A stretch of DNA of 64,000 nucleotides from Multiplicimicrobium sp043718225 (GTDB lineage: Bacteria; Omnitrophota; Omnitrophia; Omnitrophales; Aquincolibacteriaceae). Below, piece by piece: positions 1 to 11,400 of the stretch. Below the pieces are notes generated by a model that did not search any database, had not been told where the DNA came from, and was given only the letters and a program-made list of their open reading frames with translations. The position numbers were made by a program, and so were the translations under genes. The stretch spans positions 1 through 64,000 of the forward strand of contig JAYSWD010000022.1 in assembly GCA_043718225.1 (NCBI GenBank). Direction: 5' to 3'. Every line of letters starts with the position of its first letter. Positions within the stretch are counted from its first letter, which is position 1.

Positions 1-1
1 C

Positions 2-256
2 TCTTACGCGCATATGATCGGGGACAAAGATTTTGATAAAGATGCTTCCGCAAGCGACCATTGGCTCGGCGGAGTGTTAACAAACGGCGAAGGCTACCAC
101 AGCTTTCACCACAAGTTTCCTAATGATTACCGTAACGGAATCCGTGCACATCATTGGGATCCCAGCAAATGGTTGATTTATACGTGGTCACGCCTCGGGC
201 TCGCCTGGGATTTGAAGCGCACGCCTCAATCGCTGATTGACAGTTCAGTTTCTTGA
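2..256 (+). CDS. Fatty acid desaturase, C-terminal fragment
   Basis: This is the 3' end of a gene that enters from the left edge; the frame is open from base 2 to the TGA at 254-256 (84 residues). The fragment carries the sequence GEGYHSFHH, the third histidine box (HxxHH) of membrane-bound acyl-CoA/acyl-lipid delta-9 desaturases, followed by the usual FPNDYRNG and a downstream HHWDPSKW stretch. The family inserts a double bond into fatty acyl chains at the membrane using a di-iron centre held by the histidine boxes. The first two boxes and the membrane segments lie outside the window, so the substrate cannot be specified. Confidence 0.85.
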   Translation, partial: SYAHMIGDKDFDKDASASDHWLGGVLTNGEGYHSFHHKFPNDYRNGIRAHHWDPSKWLIYTWSRLGLAWDLKRTPQSLIDSSVS

Positions 257-264
257 TGCGGTTG

Positions 265-286
265 CCTGCCTGCGGGGACAGGCAGG
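265..286. repeat. Short intergenic palindrome (CCTGCCTG...CAGGCAGG)
   Basis: Two perfectly complementary 8-base arms surround a 6-base loop between the desaturase and the next gene. Related CTGCCGGCAG-core palindromes occur at 47644-47659 and 62949-62958. It could act as a weak terminator, but there is no T-run. Confidence 0.5.
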
Positions 287-319
287 GGCTAAGCCCAGAG
301 TAAAAATAAGGTACCCGAA

Positions 320-1780
320 ATGGATTCTTATTTCGATGTATTTTGGACCGGGCGCATTATTTTCCAGCGCGCATTGGCCGCGATTTACCTGACCGCTTTC
401 ATTTCCGTCCTGAATCAATTTCCCGCGCTGCTCGGAGAAAAAGGGCTTTTGCCCGCCGCCGAATTTATCCGCCAGGTTCCTTTCAAAAGCGCGCCCAGCC
501 TTTTTTATCTGGGATATTCCGACCGTTTTTTTACGGTGCTTGCCTGGCTTGGAATTTTAGTCTCATTCGTTTTAATCCTCGGGCTTCTTGAAAAAATGCC
601 GTGGTGGATTTCCACTGTGGCCTGGCTCTCGCTTTGGGTGTTTTATCTTTCGATTGTGAATGTGGGCCAGACCTTTTTCAGTTTCGGCTGGGAATCTATG
701 CTCGTGGAAGCCGGTTTTTTCGCCGCTTTTTTAACATCGCCGCGCATGGCCGCGTCTTTAATTCCGGTTTTAATTCTGCGCTGGATGCTTTTTAGAGTTG
801 AGCTCGGCGCGGGATTGATTAAATTACGCAGCGACGAATGCTGGCGGAATTTAACCTGCCTCTATTATCATTATGAAACCCAGCCGCTACCGAATCCGCT
901 CAGCTGGTTTTTCCATCAGTTTCCGAATTGGTTTCAGCGCTTCAGCGTTTTTTTCAGTCATTGTGTGCAAATCATCGTGCCGTTCGGGCTGTTCGCGCCG
1001 AAGCGAATCGCCGCGGTTTCGGGCGCGCTGATTATTCTTCATCAGCTTATTTTAATCGTAAGCGGCAACTATTCCTGGCTCAATTGGCTGACGGTGGTTT
1101 TAGGTTTGACGGCGCTCGGTGATTCCGTGTGGTCGCTCATTTTTCCTTCGCCAAACGCGGAACCGGGGCGTTCGATTTTTTATTTAGGCACGGTTTACAC
1201 GTTGGCAGCGGTGACTTTGGTTTTGAGCATTCAGCCCACGCTTAACTTTTTTTCCCGCAACCAATTAATGAATTACAACTACAATCCGCTGCATCTTGTG
1301 GGCAGTTATGGCGCCTTCGGAAGCGTGACCAAGGAGCGGTATGAAATTGTGATCGAGGGAACAGCGGATCAGGTTTTAACGCCGGGCACGCAATGGAAAG
1401 AATATGCGTTTAAAGCCAAGCCGGGTGATATTCACCGCCGGCCGCCGCAAATTGCACCCTACCATTTACGCCTGGATTGGCTGATGTGGTTTTTGCCTTT
1501 TTCGGTGCGCATGACACCGGACGGGCGCCTGGAACATCCTCACGAACTTTGGTTTTTAAGATTTATGCTGAGGCTACTCGAAGCCGACGCGCCGACATTG
1601 AAGTTATTGAAGTCATCGCCTTTTCAAAATAATCCGCCGCAGCATCTGCGCGCGCTATTTTACCGGTATCAATTTACGGATGCATCCGAAAGAAAAGAAA
1701 CGGGCGCTTGGTGGAAGCGCAAGCTCGTGGGAGAATATTTGCCGCCCGTCGCGTTGAATCAATTGGAGCGCTTTAGATGA
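320..1780 (+). CDS. Lipase maturation factor (LMF1)-like membrane protein
   Basis: This 486-residue polytopic membrane protein resembles the LMF1 family. The N-terminal half has repeated hydrophobic segments (about residues 15-330). The central motif region GLIKLRSDECWRNLTCLYYH followed by ETQPLPNPLSWFFHQFP is the family hallmark. The C-terminal third is a soluble region with WLMWFLPFS and FRFMLRLLE. In animals LMF1 helps fold secreted lipases in the ER; the bacterial members have no established role. The gene overlaps the next by four bases (ATGA), so it is translationally coupled to a DCC thiol-disulfide protein, which fits a role in folding or oxidising exported proteins. The start at 320 has only a weak AAGG upstream. 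Confidence 0.8.
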   Translation: MDSYFDVFWTGRIIFQRALAAIYLTAFISVLNQFPALLGEKGLLPAAEFIRQVPFKSAPSLFYLGYSDRFFTVLAWLGILVSFVLILGLLEKMPWWISTVAWLSLWVFYLSIVNVGQTFFSFGWESMLVEAGFFAAFLTSPRMAASLIPVLILRWMLFRVELGAGLIKLRSDECWRNLTCLYYHYETQPLPNPLSWFFHQFPNWFQRFSVFFSHCVQIIVPFGLFAPKRIAAVSGALIILHQLILIVSGNYSWLNWLTVVLGLTALGDSVWSLIFPSPNAEPGRSIFYLGTVYTLAAVTLVLSIQPTLNFFSRNQLMNYNYNPLHLVGSYGAFGSVTKERYEIVIEGTADQVLTPGTQWKEYAFKAKPGDIHRRPPQIAPYHLRLDWLMWFLPFSVRMTPDGRLEHPHELWFLRFMLRLLEADAPTLKLLKSSPFQNNPPQHLRALFYRYQFTDASERKETGAWWKRKLVGEYLPPVALNQLERFR

Positions 1781-2142
1781 TCAAAGATATTCCAATCATG
1801 CTTTTTGACGGCGACTGCGGGTTTTGCCGCAGATGGATTGAGAAGTGGCGGAAGGCAACCGCGCCGCGCGTGGCGTATGAGCCTTATCAGAAAGAACTGA
1901 TGAATTATCCGCAGTTAAGCGAAGCGCAATGCCGCGAAGCGGTTCAATTGATCATGCCGGATGGAACAGTTTTATCCGGCGCCAAAGCGGTGTTAAAAGC
2001 GCTTCAAATCGGCGGAAAAGACGAAGGTTTATTCTGGAGCTATGAGCATGTCCCTCTTTTTGCGCCCGCAGCGGAATGGTGCTATCGACTTGTGGCGCAT
2101 AACCGCACTTTCTTTTCGAATTTATTGCCGCCGAAATCTTGA
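1777..2142 (+). CDS. DCC-family thiol-disulfide oxidoreductase-like protein (DUF393)
   Basis: This 121-residue protein opens with the DCC signature: FDGDCGFC at about residues 10-17, with Cys14 and Cys17 forming a CxxC pair, then RRW. The family is a small thioredoxin-fold group named for its DxxCxxC motif; redox activity is predicted from the motif rather than shown. The length is normal for the family and no signal peptide is seen, so it is probably cytoplasmic. Its start overlaps the stop of the LMF1-like gene (ATGA), making a two-gene operon. The stop codon lies inside the left copy of the 54-bp direct repeat that also precedes the S9 peptidase gene. Confidence 0.85.
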   Translation: MIKDIPIMLFDGDCGFCRRWIEKWRKATAPRVAYEPYQKELMNYPQLSEAQCREAVQLIMPDGTVLSGAKAVLKALQIGGKDEGLFWSYEHVPLFAPAAEWCYRLVAHNRTFFSNLLPPKS

Positions 2143-2187
2143 ACGAAACATTGCCGACAAAAATATTTTTAGCGAAACTTCGCGCAT
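2134..2187 (+). repeat. Left copy of 54-bp direct repeat (decayed promoter and start)
   Basis: Positions 2134-2187 match 24670-24723 at 48 of 54 bases. In the right copy the sequence supplies -35 (TCGCCG), -10 (TAAACT) and the ATG of the S9 peptidase. Here the corresponding elements are TTGCCG (2151-2156) and GAAACT (2174-2179), and the start codon reads ATA. The two copies bracket the giant gene in the same orientation. Confidence 0.85.
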
Positions 2188-2190
2188 AGA

Positions 2191-2454
2191 AAACGCAACA
2201 ACAAGAAAAAAACGAATCCATTCATAAAAGGCGCGGTAGTAGACATGCCGCGGCTGTTGTCCTTTTCGTCCCTCTCAGCCCCCCTGTTAGCTCGTTTTGC
2301 ATTTGATTTTTTTAATCTAGGCTCAATCATAATGCTAGTAATTTCATCTTTTTGACAGTCCGCTTTAGTTTGTCCTCGTAGTTATTTTTTGGGTTATGTG
2401 GAAAAATAGCCGACCCTATGTTACTTTTCATTATCATTTACAAATTTTGAAATT
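2191..2454 (+). promoter_or_regulatory. Upstream region of the giant gene
   Basis: There is no convincing gene here. A perfect -35 hexamer TTGACA sits at 2352-2357, but no good -10 lies 16-18 bases downstream. A TACAAA at 2439-2444, ten bases before the ATG, could be a -10 for a near-leaderless mRNA. No Shine-Dalgarno sequence precedes the ATG at 2455. The region is AT-rich near the gene start. Confidence 0.4.
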
Positions 2455-5400
2455 ATGAATACAAAAACACCATTTTATAAAGGAATTTCTGCATTTACGG
2501 TAGCCGCCGTGTGCTTGACGCAGATTTTCTTCGAGCAGCCCGCTCTGGCGCAAATGCCGGAAACGCCGCGCGCTTTAAAAGCTGCCGCGGCGTTTCAAAT
2601 CGAAATTCCTCCCGAGCTCGGAAGAATCGAAACCATTACTTCCGGAACCGGTCCCGTTTTCATCCACATCCAGGAAGCGCACGGGGATTATGAGTCGCAG
2701 AAGAAAATCGAAGCCTTACTGCATTATCTAAAAAAACAGTACGGCGTGAAGCTTGTTCTGGTTGAAGGCAGCGCCGCGCAGCTTCATCCGGAGATTTTGA
2801 ATTTTTTCCCCGCTGATCCCGCTGCGACAAATAAAGTCTTGGACGCATTGGCGCGCGAGGCCTGGGCCAAGGGCACCGAAAGTTTTCTCGTGTCCGATAA
2901 AGAAACCGCGGCCTACGGTATCGAAACATTCGGAAGCTATTTAAAAAACGCACGGCAATTTCAAACAATTTTAGGGCGCCGTAATGAAACGGCAGATTTT
3001 ATCGATGCGCTGCAGTCGCGCATGCAGCAGCTCGCGTCGGTTTTACTTAATAAAAATTTGCGGTCTTTTCTCAGGCGCCGGCAGAGTTATGATGAAAAAG
3101 AACTGCCGCTTGCGGAATGGGTAGAGGCCTTGAAAGGCGAAGCCCGCAAAACTCTGAAAATTGACTTAACCGATCCGCTTTATCAGCTCGATTGGCCGAT
3201 GTTTTTAAGGCTTTCCAAGCTCCAGGAATTCGAGACGGCGCTGGATTTTAAATCACTGCCGGCTGAGCGGCGCCGCTTTTTAAAATCTATCCGCCGGTTT
3301 TGCCCGGGCCTTATCTATCAAAAAATTGAAGCGCTATTATCTTTGCCGCTTTCGCGCAACAATCTCTCCGACCCCGAAACCGGCATGCTGATTGAAAGCA
3401 TGGTTTCCTATTTACCTGCAAATTTTAATTATGCTGCTTACCCGAACCTGAACCGTTTTATCGGACATTTGATCATGCAAAGCGAATTAAAAGGCGCCTT
3501 GCTTGCGGCTGAGATTGAAAAATTAGCGGCGCAGACTGCCGAGGCTTTGACGGAAAATCCGGTGGAAAAAGAGTTTCTGGATTTAGCCGCGGATTACCGT
3601 GCGATCCGTAAAATTTTTGATTTGGAATTGAGTACGGAAGATTACGAGAATTTTTCGTCCGCGGAAGCCAGAGAACGGTTATTACCGTCGCACTTGCATC
3701 AACGGCTGAGCTCTTTTGAAAAAACGAACAGGGGCGAATCACTTGCTGCCATGGATGCAATGTTTACGCAAATCATGGAATTTTATGCGGGCGCCAAAAA
3801 CCGTGACGGCCAAATGGCAGGACATATTCTTGAACGCATGCGGCAAACTGGCGAAACCAAAGCGGTTATTCTGACCGGCGGGTTCCATTCGAAAGGTTTG
3901 GGAGATTTTTTGCGCGCGCACAACGCGAATTACGCTTTAATCAGCCCGGTGATTGAAGGGTTAGCGCACCGTGATGAATATTTTAAAACGTTTCTGGAAA
4001 CCAGTTTTGATTCCGCCGGTCATTCCGCGGTGATGCGCCCCTGGCTTGCCGATTATAAAAATTTTCCGTGGTCTCCGGTTTTTGATCAGGCCCGCGCTGC
4101 GGCTGTAAACCGCTTTAAGCCGGAAAATACAATTCTGCAAACAAGGGCCGGCGTGCATGAGCCGGATTTGACAGAAAAAGAGACCCGACACCGGACTGCG
4201 CCCGCACTGCCGGAATCGTTTTATGACTTTGCCCCCGGCGGCCCGATTGCTTTTGTCGCTCGGTCTGAAATGCGTTTTTTAAACAACGGAATCTTCATAT
4301 CAGCCGGAATATTTTTCAGCCGGTTGGCGCGACCTTTCGTCGAATTTATAAAATGGTATGGTGCGTGTCTACGGGAAACTCCAAGTCTGAGCCAGGTTGC
4401 CGACGAAGAATGGATCCGCTGGTGGAAAGAGGCGCCCACGGAAGAAGTTGCCAGAAAGATGGAACAAACGCTGAGAAAAGGAGAAAAGCTTTTTTCAAGA
4501 TTCAAAACGAGGATCGACTCGTTGGGAAACCGCGGCACGCGGGGTTACGAAAGACGGCGTGAAGACGCGCAAACGGTTTTGTTTGATGAAATTCTTCCGG
4601 TTCTCCGGCACCAAGATTTTATTTTGGATATTTTAAAAAATCGCCGCGCCCAAAATGACGGCTGGGGTGCAACGATAGCAGCATTTGATAGTTTATTCCA
4701 AGAGGCGCGCAAAAAATATTACGGCTACGAATCTCTTATAGGGCGATCTTTGCCGCTGCCGCAAAGACTCGCGGGACAACTGCCGGTCTCGGTTACTCAT
4801 GATTTGAAAGTAGCCTTAGAAGAAGCGCGGCAACTTTTTTCAAAACTAAAAAAATTCGGCACATGGTTTAAATGGCTGCAAAAATCCGATAAAGAATTCT
4901 TTATCGGTAAAATTGTTCCGGCTTTTCTGGATCTAAAGACCATTGCGGAACTTTTGGAAGAACGCGGTCTTCAACATGGCGGCTTAACCGGTGCCATCGC
5001 CGAGTTTTCCCCTTTATATGAAAAGGCGCGCGCAAGAACCGGCGTTGATTTTTCTCAAGCATATGCCGCGTCAAACAAAAAATATGAAGAGTTATATGCG
5101 AGAGAAAAAGCAAAGTTCGGAGTTCCCACTACACTCCAGGAATTTATCCCTCGCCGCCAAGAAAAGAGCCCGTGGTTGGAAAAAATCGAAGCGGCCTTAT
5201 CCAGAATACCTGTCAAAAGCCCGCCGGAGGATACGTCCGTGCCGCCCAAGTCGCCCCCTGTCGAGACCCCAAAAAGCGATGGAGGAGGAAACTATTATTT
5301 GATTCGAATACTGCAGCGCGCTATTGATCAAGATATGGAAGCGGCTCGGAAATTGGACGGTCGCGAAGAAGCTTCAGTCACAAAGGAAACCCTATTTGCT

Positions 5401-8400
5401 CAAATCAAAAAGAATTTGGAAAAACTGAATGAAGCTTTACAAGGTCTTCGCGTAGAAGCGGCCCAAAATTCCGCTCGAGCATCCACTCAAACTGTCTCTC
5501 AGCGCGTGCAACAGGTTTACCGGAACAATCAGCGCGCTTATCTGTTGGAAAGTTCCGATGCAGCAAGGCTCGTTCTAAAGCTGGAGCGCGCCAGAATCGA
5601 ATATCAAAACAGGTTAGATGCCCTGCCGAGCAGAGCAATTTCCGCAAAGAAAGCCCTGCTGGCCACAATCGAAGAAATTGTAAAAATGAAGAATATAGCA
5701 TCCCAACTTCGCGCGTATGAGGCCCAAAATTCCGCGCCGGATACCAATGGCGTGCTGCGGCTTGCGGCGGAAATAAATGACCGGCGTTCCCAGCGCAGCA
5801 ACCCTGGCAAGGCAGCAAGACGCAGGCAGAAGTATCTCTCGGAACGCACACGCATTGAGGCTCTGGCTGCTCCACCCATCATTGGCGCGATACCAGATAA
5901 GCAACTTTTACAGCTTGCCCGCGAGCATGAGGCTAACCGGCTAAAAGAACTATCTAACGAGTTGGAGCGCATCCGCCGGCAGCAAAAATTAGCGAGAGAT
6001 TTGGAGCAAGGCGCGAATATGTCTCAAGATTCCGCCGGCATAAAGTACCAAGATACCCTCGCTTTACGGCGGTCTTATGCTGAAGACTGGGCGCGGAGAC
6101 CTTACACGAGCGAACCTTCTTGGCGGTTTGTTGATGGTTGGGCGCAAAAGGATGGCACGGAAGAAAGTCCCCCCAGACAGTCAGAGGATGAGGACTCAGG
6201 GTCTTATGCAGGAAAATCTTACTGGCAGCGGCAGTATGGTGAACGCGACCGCGCAATCGAGGATTATCTCAACCGAGCGCAAATGACTTTTGAAGCGCTT
6301 CAGAAGCGCCGGGGTTTACTGAATCATCGAAGAATAGTTGCGCAGAACACACGGGAAAAAATAGAAGGAAAACTGAGGCAAGCCGAATTTTCGCTTCGCC
6401 TTGTCAGCGTGCGCCGGAATTTGGCCGCAGCCTTTTTGGATGACGGAGATGTGGACTCAGCCGCGCATGAATGGAAAGCGGCGGACGCGGCGTTGAGACA
6501 CATGGGAGGGCAGCAAACCGAGCTGAGCATAGAGGTCGAACGACATCAAAGAGTTATGGACACCAGACAAAAACTGTTACGCGCAGGGCTTGAATGGGCT
6601 GAAAAGGATGCAGGCGAGCTCACAGCCATCGGCCGGCCGCTTTTTTCCGGAGAAGAAAGAGAACCGGCAATGGCTGGAGCACTCGCCCGGCTCAATCGAA
6701 TGCTGCCGGGGGATGAAAAAAAAGAAACAAAAATGCGCCGGTTGTTTAATAAACTTTTGCGGCTGTCTCATGCGGCACAGCCTTTAACCCAATCCAAACG
6801 CGAGATTTCAAAGCTTCTAAAGGCACTTAAGCACAAGCAAAGTCTCAAGGCGCTGGCGGATCATCAAAGCTATTTGGCGGCCCTCTTAGCGCAAACTTCT
6901 GAACTTGATTTTTCTTTGTACGCCGAAGCGAAAGAACTAGCCGAAAAGTTGCGGAAATTTGCCGACAGAACCGCGGCATGGGACGAGGCTATACCCGAAA
7001 GTGTGGGACCGGCCTATGATTTGGGCCAGAAGCTGGCGGCCTTTACTATTAAGTTAAGACAAGCCTTTGAAAAATGGATAGAAGAAGAAAGCCCGCACAG
7101 CGAATGGATGGATGGCCAAGTCCGTGCAATGAACGGCCGTGTTCATGATGCACGGGAAATAATTGATGCCGTCACGGACGGTGAAAGGACGCTGCGGGAA
7201 AAAATCGAAATGGCCGGAAGTTTACAAAGCAGCGTAATGAGCGCCGCGCTTGAGGTTCAGACGCTGCGGAGCCAATGGACGGCGATTGCAAACGGACAGG
7301 CGGCTGAAATAGGCAAGAAGGACGGTTCGCAAGCGGCGCATGCGCTTTTGCAGAAAGCGGAAACAGCGCTGCGAATAAAATTAGAAAAAGCCCGCCAAGC
7401 CGCTGCCGGATTTGATCAACTCGGCGTTCCTAAAAATGAAAGGGTATTAGCGGCCCTGCGGCAAATCAAAAAAGACAATGAAACTGCGGAACGCATCTTG
7501 GCATCCGCGCGAGTGCAAGTCATCAATCAGGAAGCGGAGCTGCTTTTGGCGCGTATTCCGGAGCCCGCGGCCTTGGCAGATTTATATCATAAAAATCCAG
7601 CGGCCGTATTGGCGCGCCTGGAAGAAGCGGATGCCGCAATAGCCTTTTTGGCGCTGCTGGAACCTCAAGCGCGAGTTGCGGATCAAAACTTAATCGCCGG
7701 CTATCAAAATATTACATATGTGCCAAGTGATGTCCTTTGCAATGTGGATCGCCTCCATAACGATGCGCAGCAAAGGAGAGCACAGGGTCAAATCGTTCTG
7801 GATCTTTTGAAAACTGCAACCCGATTGCATGTACGGGCTGTCATGATAACTCACTTGCCGGCCGGTGTTGCTTCTGTTCCGGAAATCAAAAGTCTTGAAA
7901 AATTACGTGGCGGCCTTGAATCCATCGGAAGCGAATTGGCCGAGCGGGGAATGATCAATCATCCGGCGGTTGCCGGCGCTATAAAAGCGGTTCAAACCGG
8001 CATTGCCGCGCGGCAGGCCTTCCTTAGAGCCCGGGCGGAAAAAGAAAAAGAGTGGCAGGATGTACGCAAACACGCGGCGCTGCTTTATAAAAATATGTTG
8101 GATAACAGAAGGCAGGTTCATGGAGTTGCGGCAATTGTCGCGGTTTTAGATTCGGCACCCGGCTCTTTAAGGGGAATGTTCGCGCAATCAAAAGATGCGT
8201 TAGTCCGTTTACGCGGGTTGGCGCTGGCAGCCCACCGCTTGAATGGCCGGCTGATCAAATTAGAAATGACAGATGAAACCGCGCTTGCCGGTATTTTAGA
8301 TGAAGTGCGGCAAGCCGCTGATCCAGCAGACCGGCAAATCCAGCGGGCGCGCCGGGCCGTGGAACTTTTAACTCAAGCCAAAACCGTTTCGGAGCAGGCC

Positions 8401-11400
8401 GCGGTACTTTCTGAAAGTATGCCGTCACCTTTGGCTGTCGCCGCACTTTTCAACCGGCAAGGTGAAAAAGCTTTTGCTGTTGTGCGCCGCATGGTGCAGG
8501 AACAGGAAAGTCAATTCGAACAATTACAACATCGATTGGATAACCTGCAACAAAAAATCGAAGCCGAAATGTTTAAAAAAGAAAACCTGGTTGATGAAGC
8601 GCTGCAGAGAGAGCAAAAGAAAACAGCAGCGGCAAAAGATCGCCTTGTCGCCGCCGGGCGGGAGGTTGAAGCGGCCATCGATGTCATTTCAAGCATAACG
8701 CAGGCCGCTGTCCGGACCGAGATACTTTTCCGGCAGTTGCGCACGCTAAATCCGAAGCGAATCGACGGGTTTTTTAAGCAGGGCGGTTTTAAGTTGGTGG
8801 CGGACCAAATGCGCCAACGCGAACAAAATTTCAAACGCGATTATCGGAAAGCATTACAAGAACATCATATCGCCGAAGCCCTTCAAGATGCCCGGCGGTG
8901 GGGAATTCTGGAAATTCCGGCGCTAGCCGCCCCATTCAAACTCATCGATGCGGCGCCGGCAAGGTTTGCAGCCTTTGTGTCGCCTTTGCTGGACCGTGCC
9001 GCGCGCCGCCAAACCGCTTCTGATCTTTTGGATGAGGCGCGGCGATACAAACAGACGGTTCTTGCACTGACGGAACAGGAAAAAATTAGAGATGAATATT
9101 TGCAGCAAGGCGGTAGCGCGGGCGCCCATTCTTTGGTTCAGGAAGCACGCGACATTCTTACGGATCAAATCAAAACCCGCGCGCAGCGTGCCCGGGAAGC
9201 TTTAGCTCCAGATGCCGATTTACAGCCGGAAGTTGCGCGCGAATTCGAACAAATTATAAATTCGGCCAACCAAGCCATCGAAGACGCCGGAAATCAAATT
9301 TCAAAAAGCGAAGCAGACAGCCGCCAGGCCGCTCAAGAAGCCGCGACGAAAACGAAAAACTTGCGCTTGCAAATTACGGCACAATTAGGCCGGGCAGGTG
9401 ATTTGTTTGCGGAAATTGACAGAGCTTTTTTAAAGCCGGGCGGAAGTTTGAACGCTTGGGAGCTCATTACGCGCGCGCGTGTGGCTGCGGAAAGAATGTC
9501 AGTCCATTTGACAAGGATTCGCGTCGAAGCCTCAAGACTTCCCGAAAAAACCACAACGCTTCAAAGCTTGATGCAAGCCGAAAAAAACCGGCGCGCAATT
9601 CGATATTTATTGCAAGCGGCGGCGAAGCATCTGCTTGAGTTAGAAGAAAAAAGCCGGTTTGCCGCCTTGACAGCCGCTCTTCAGGCTTCTGTCAGACAGC
9701 AGGTCATTGAAAGGATATTTGCCGAAGGCGGTCAACAATTTGGCTTTTTAAAGCGTATTTATCTCGAGTCCGGCAGCTCTCAAGCGCGCGAATTGCTTGA
9801 AAAAGCGCAAGCATTGGCGGGGCCGAATAGGGCGAATGAATTACCGCGCGGCAGTACGGGGTTCAGGGCGGATTTCACCGTCGCCGCCGAAGAAGAAAAC
9901 CGTTTCCCGAAAGTTAAACGCCAGGGCCACGAGGCCGCCATTCAAGAAAACTGGCAGGTGGCAAGCGTGCTATTACAGCAGGCCGCCCGCGAGGTGGAAA
10001 GACTCAAACAACAAAGCCGTGCAGAATCTGTTCAAGCGGCTTCATCTTCGGGTAAGCTGCATGACGAAATTGAAGCCGCTTTGGGTGATCCGACTCAGCC
10101 GTTAATTCATATCCGTGACATTTACCTTAAGCAAGGTGCCGCCGCCGCGCGGAATACGGTTCGGGAACTGGAAATAAAAGCGCATGGTTTTATTCCTTTG
10201 GGCGTGACGGCTGTGACTGCGGCGCGCCGGCTGCCGGAACAAACCGTGCTGGATAACCGCCGCAAAATCGCAAATGACCGTCTCGCTATCCGGCAGCAAA
10301 TCCGCGAGGCGCGGCGCATGATCGCTGTGATGGAAAATCAAAGTGTCCAAGTTTCCGCAAGAACCGAGCAAGCCGCGGAATATTTGGCGAAACGGATTCA
10401 AAGCGATTTGAAACGGGTGATTTCGCATTATTTGGATGAGACAAAAGGAGCGGCAGTTGCGGAAAGCGATATCGCAGCTGCGGAAAAATCCGCCGAAAAT
10501 TTTAACAGGCTGCTTGGGACGGCGCAAATGGCATGGGAGCAATTGCAATATGCATACGGCGAAATATTCGTATGGTTCGATTTACAAAAAATCAAACAAC
10601 ATCAAGCAGCGGTGCGTCAAGCGCTGACGGATGCGAGACAGGCGCTTGAAAATACGAAAAACGCCAGCCGTGTCATTGCTTTTCTGGCCGACCAAGATGC
10701 TTCAAGGCTTTATGCGCTATCAATCCCAAGTTTCGGTGATAAAAGCGATCAATTTGCGCATGTACGCCGCATTTTCTTCAGCGAAGGCAGTGCCGCTGCA
10801 CATGAACATGTCCGCCGAATTCAAATAGCCTCCGAAGCATTCGATGGTTACGTCACTGACAGCGAACGCGAAAAAAACCGGCTGCCCGAACAGTTAATAA
10901 TTGATCAACACAATCGAGTTGCGGCTTATCGAACCAGGGTTGCGGCACAATCCCGCATAGCTTTCAATTTGATCGAAAGTTTTGAAGCCACAGTTGAACA
11001 GCAGGCAGCCGCTGCGGGCGTCGAATCTGCTGCGGCGCTGCGCAGGTTGAATCAAACGCTGATAACGGTGCAGGATATTATCGATCAACAAGGGCCTTTG
11101 GCGCAGGCGCAAAATGCGGTCAAACAAGCGCGCGAACAACTTGCCATCATCCTCGACCAGCAGCAAAGAATCGTGGATTTAGCAGGCATTTTTAATTCAG
11201 AGCGCGTGCTCGCAGCGAACGGCCAAGCAGCTCAAAATGCAATCAATGCGAATTCTGCCATCGCTAATGCAGAAGGGAGGATTGCGAAAGAAATCTGGAG
11301 CATTCATTTGCAATCATCTCAAGACATGGCTGCGGCCGAGCAGATTGCGGGTGAAATTAAGCAGGAGGTCGAGGGCCAGTCAGTCGCGGTTTATTTTTCT

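Noticed and set aside
2245..2355. 36-codon frame upstream of the giant gene
   Set aside because: No Shine-Dalgarno or promoter in position, no recognisable sequence, and it lies in the control region.
2352..2380. TTGACA as the giant-gene promoter
   Set aside because: The hexamer is perfect but no -10 like sequence lies 15-19 bases downstream, so it was noted but not called a promoter.
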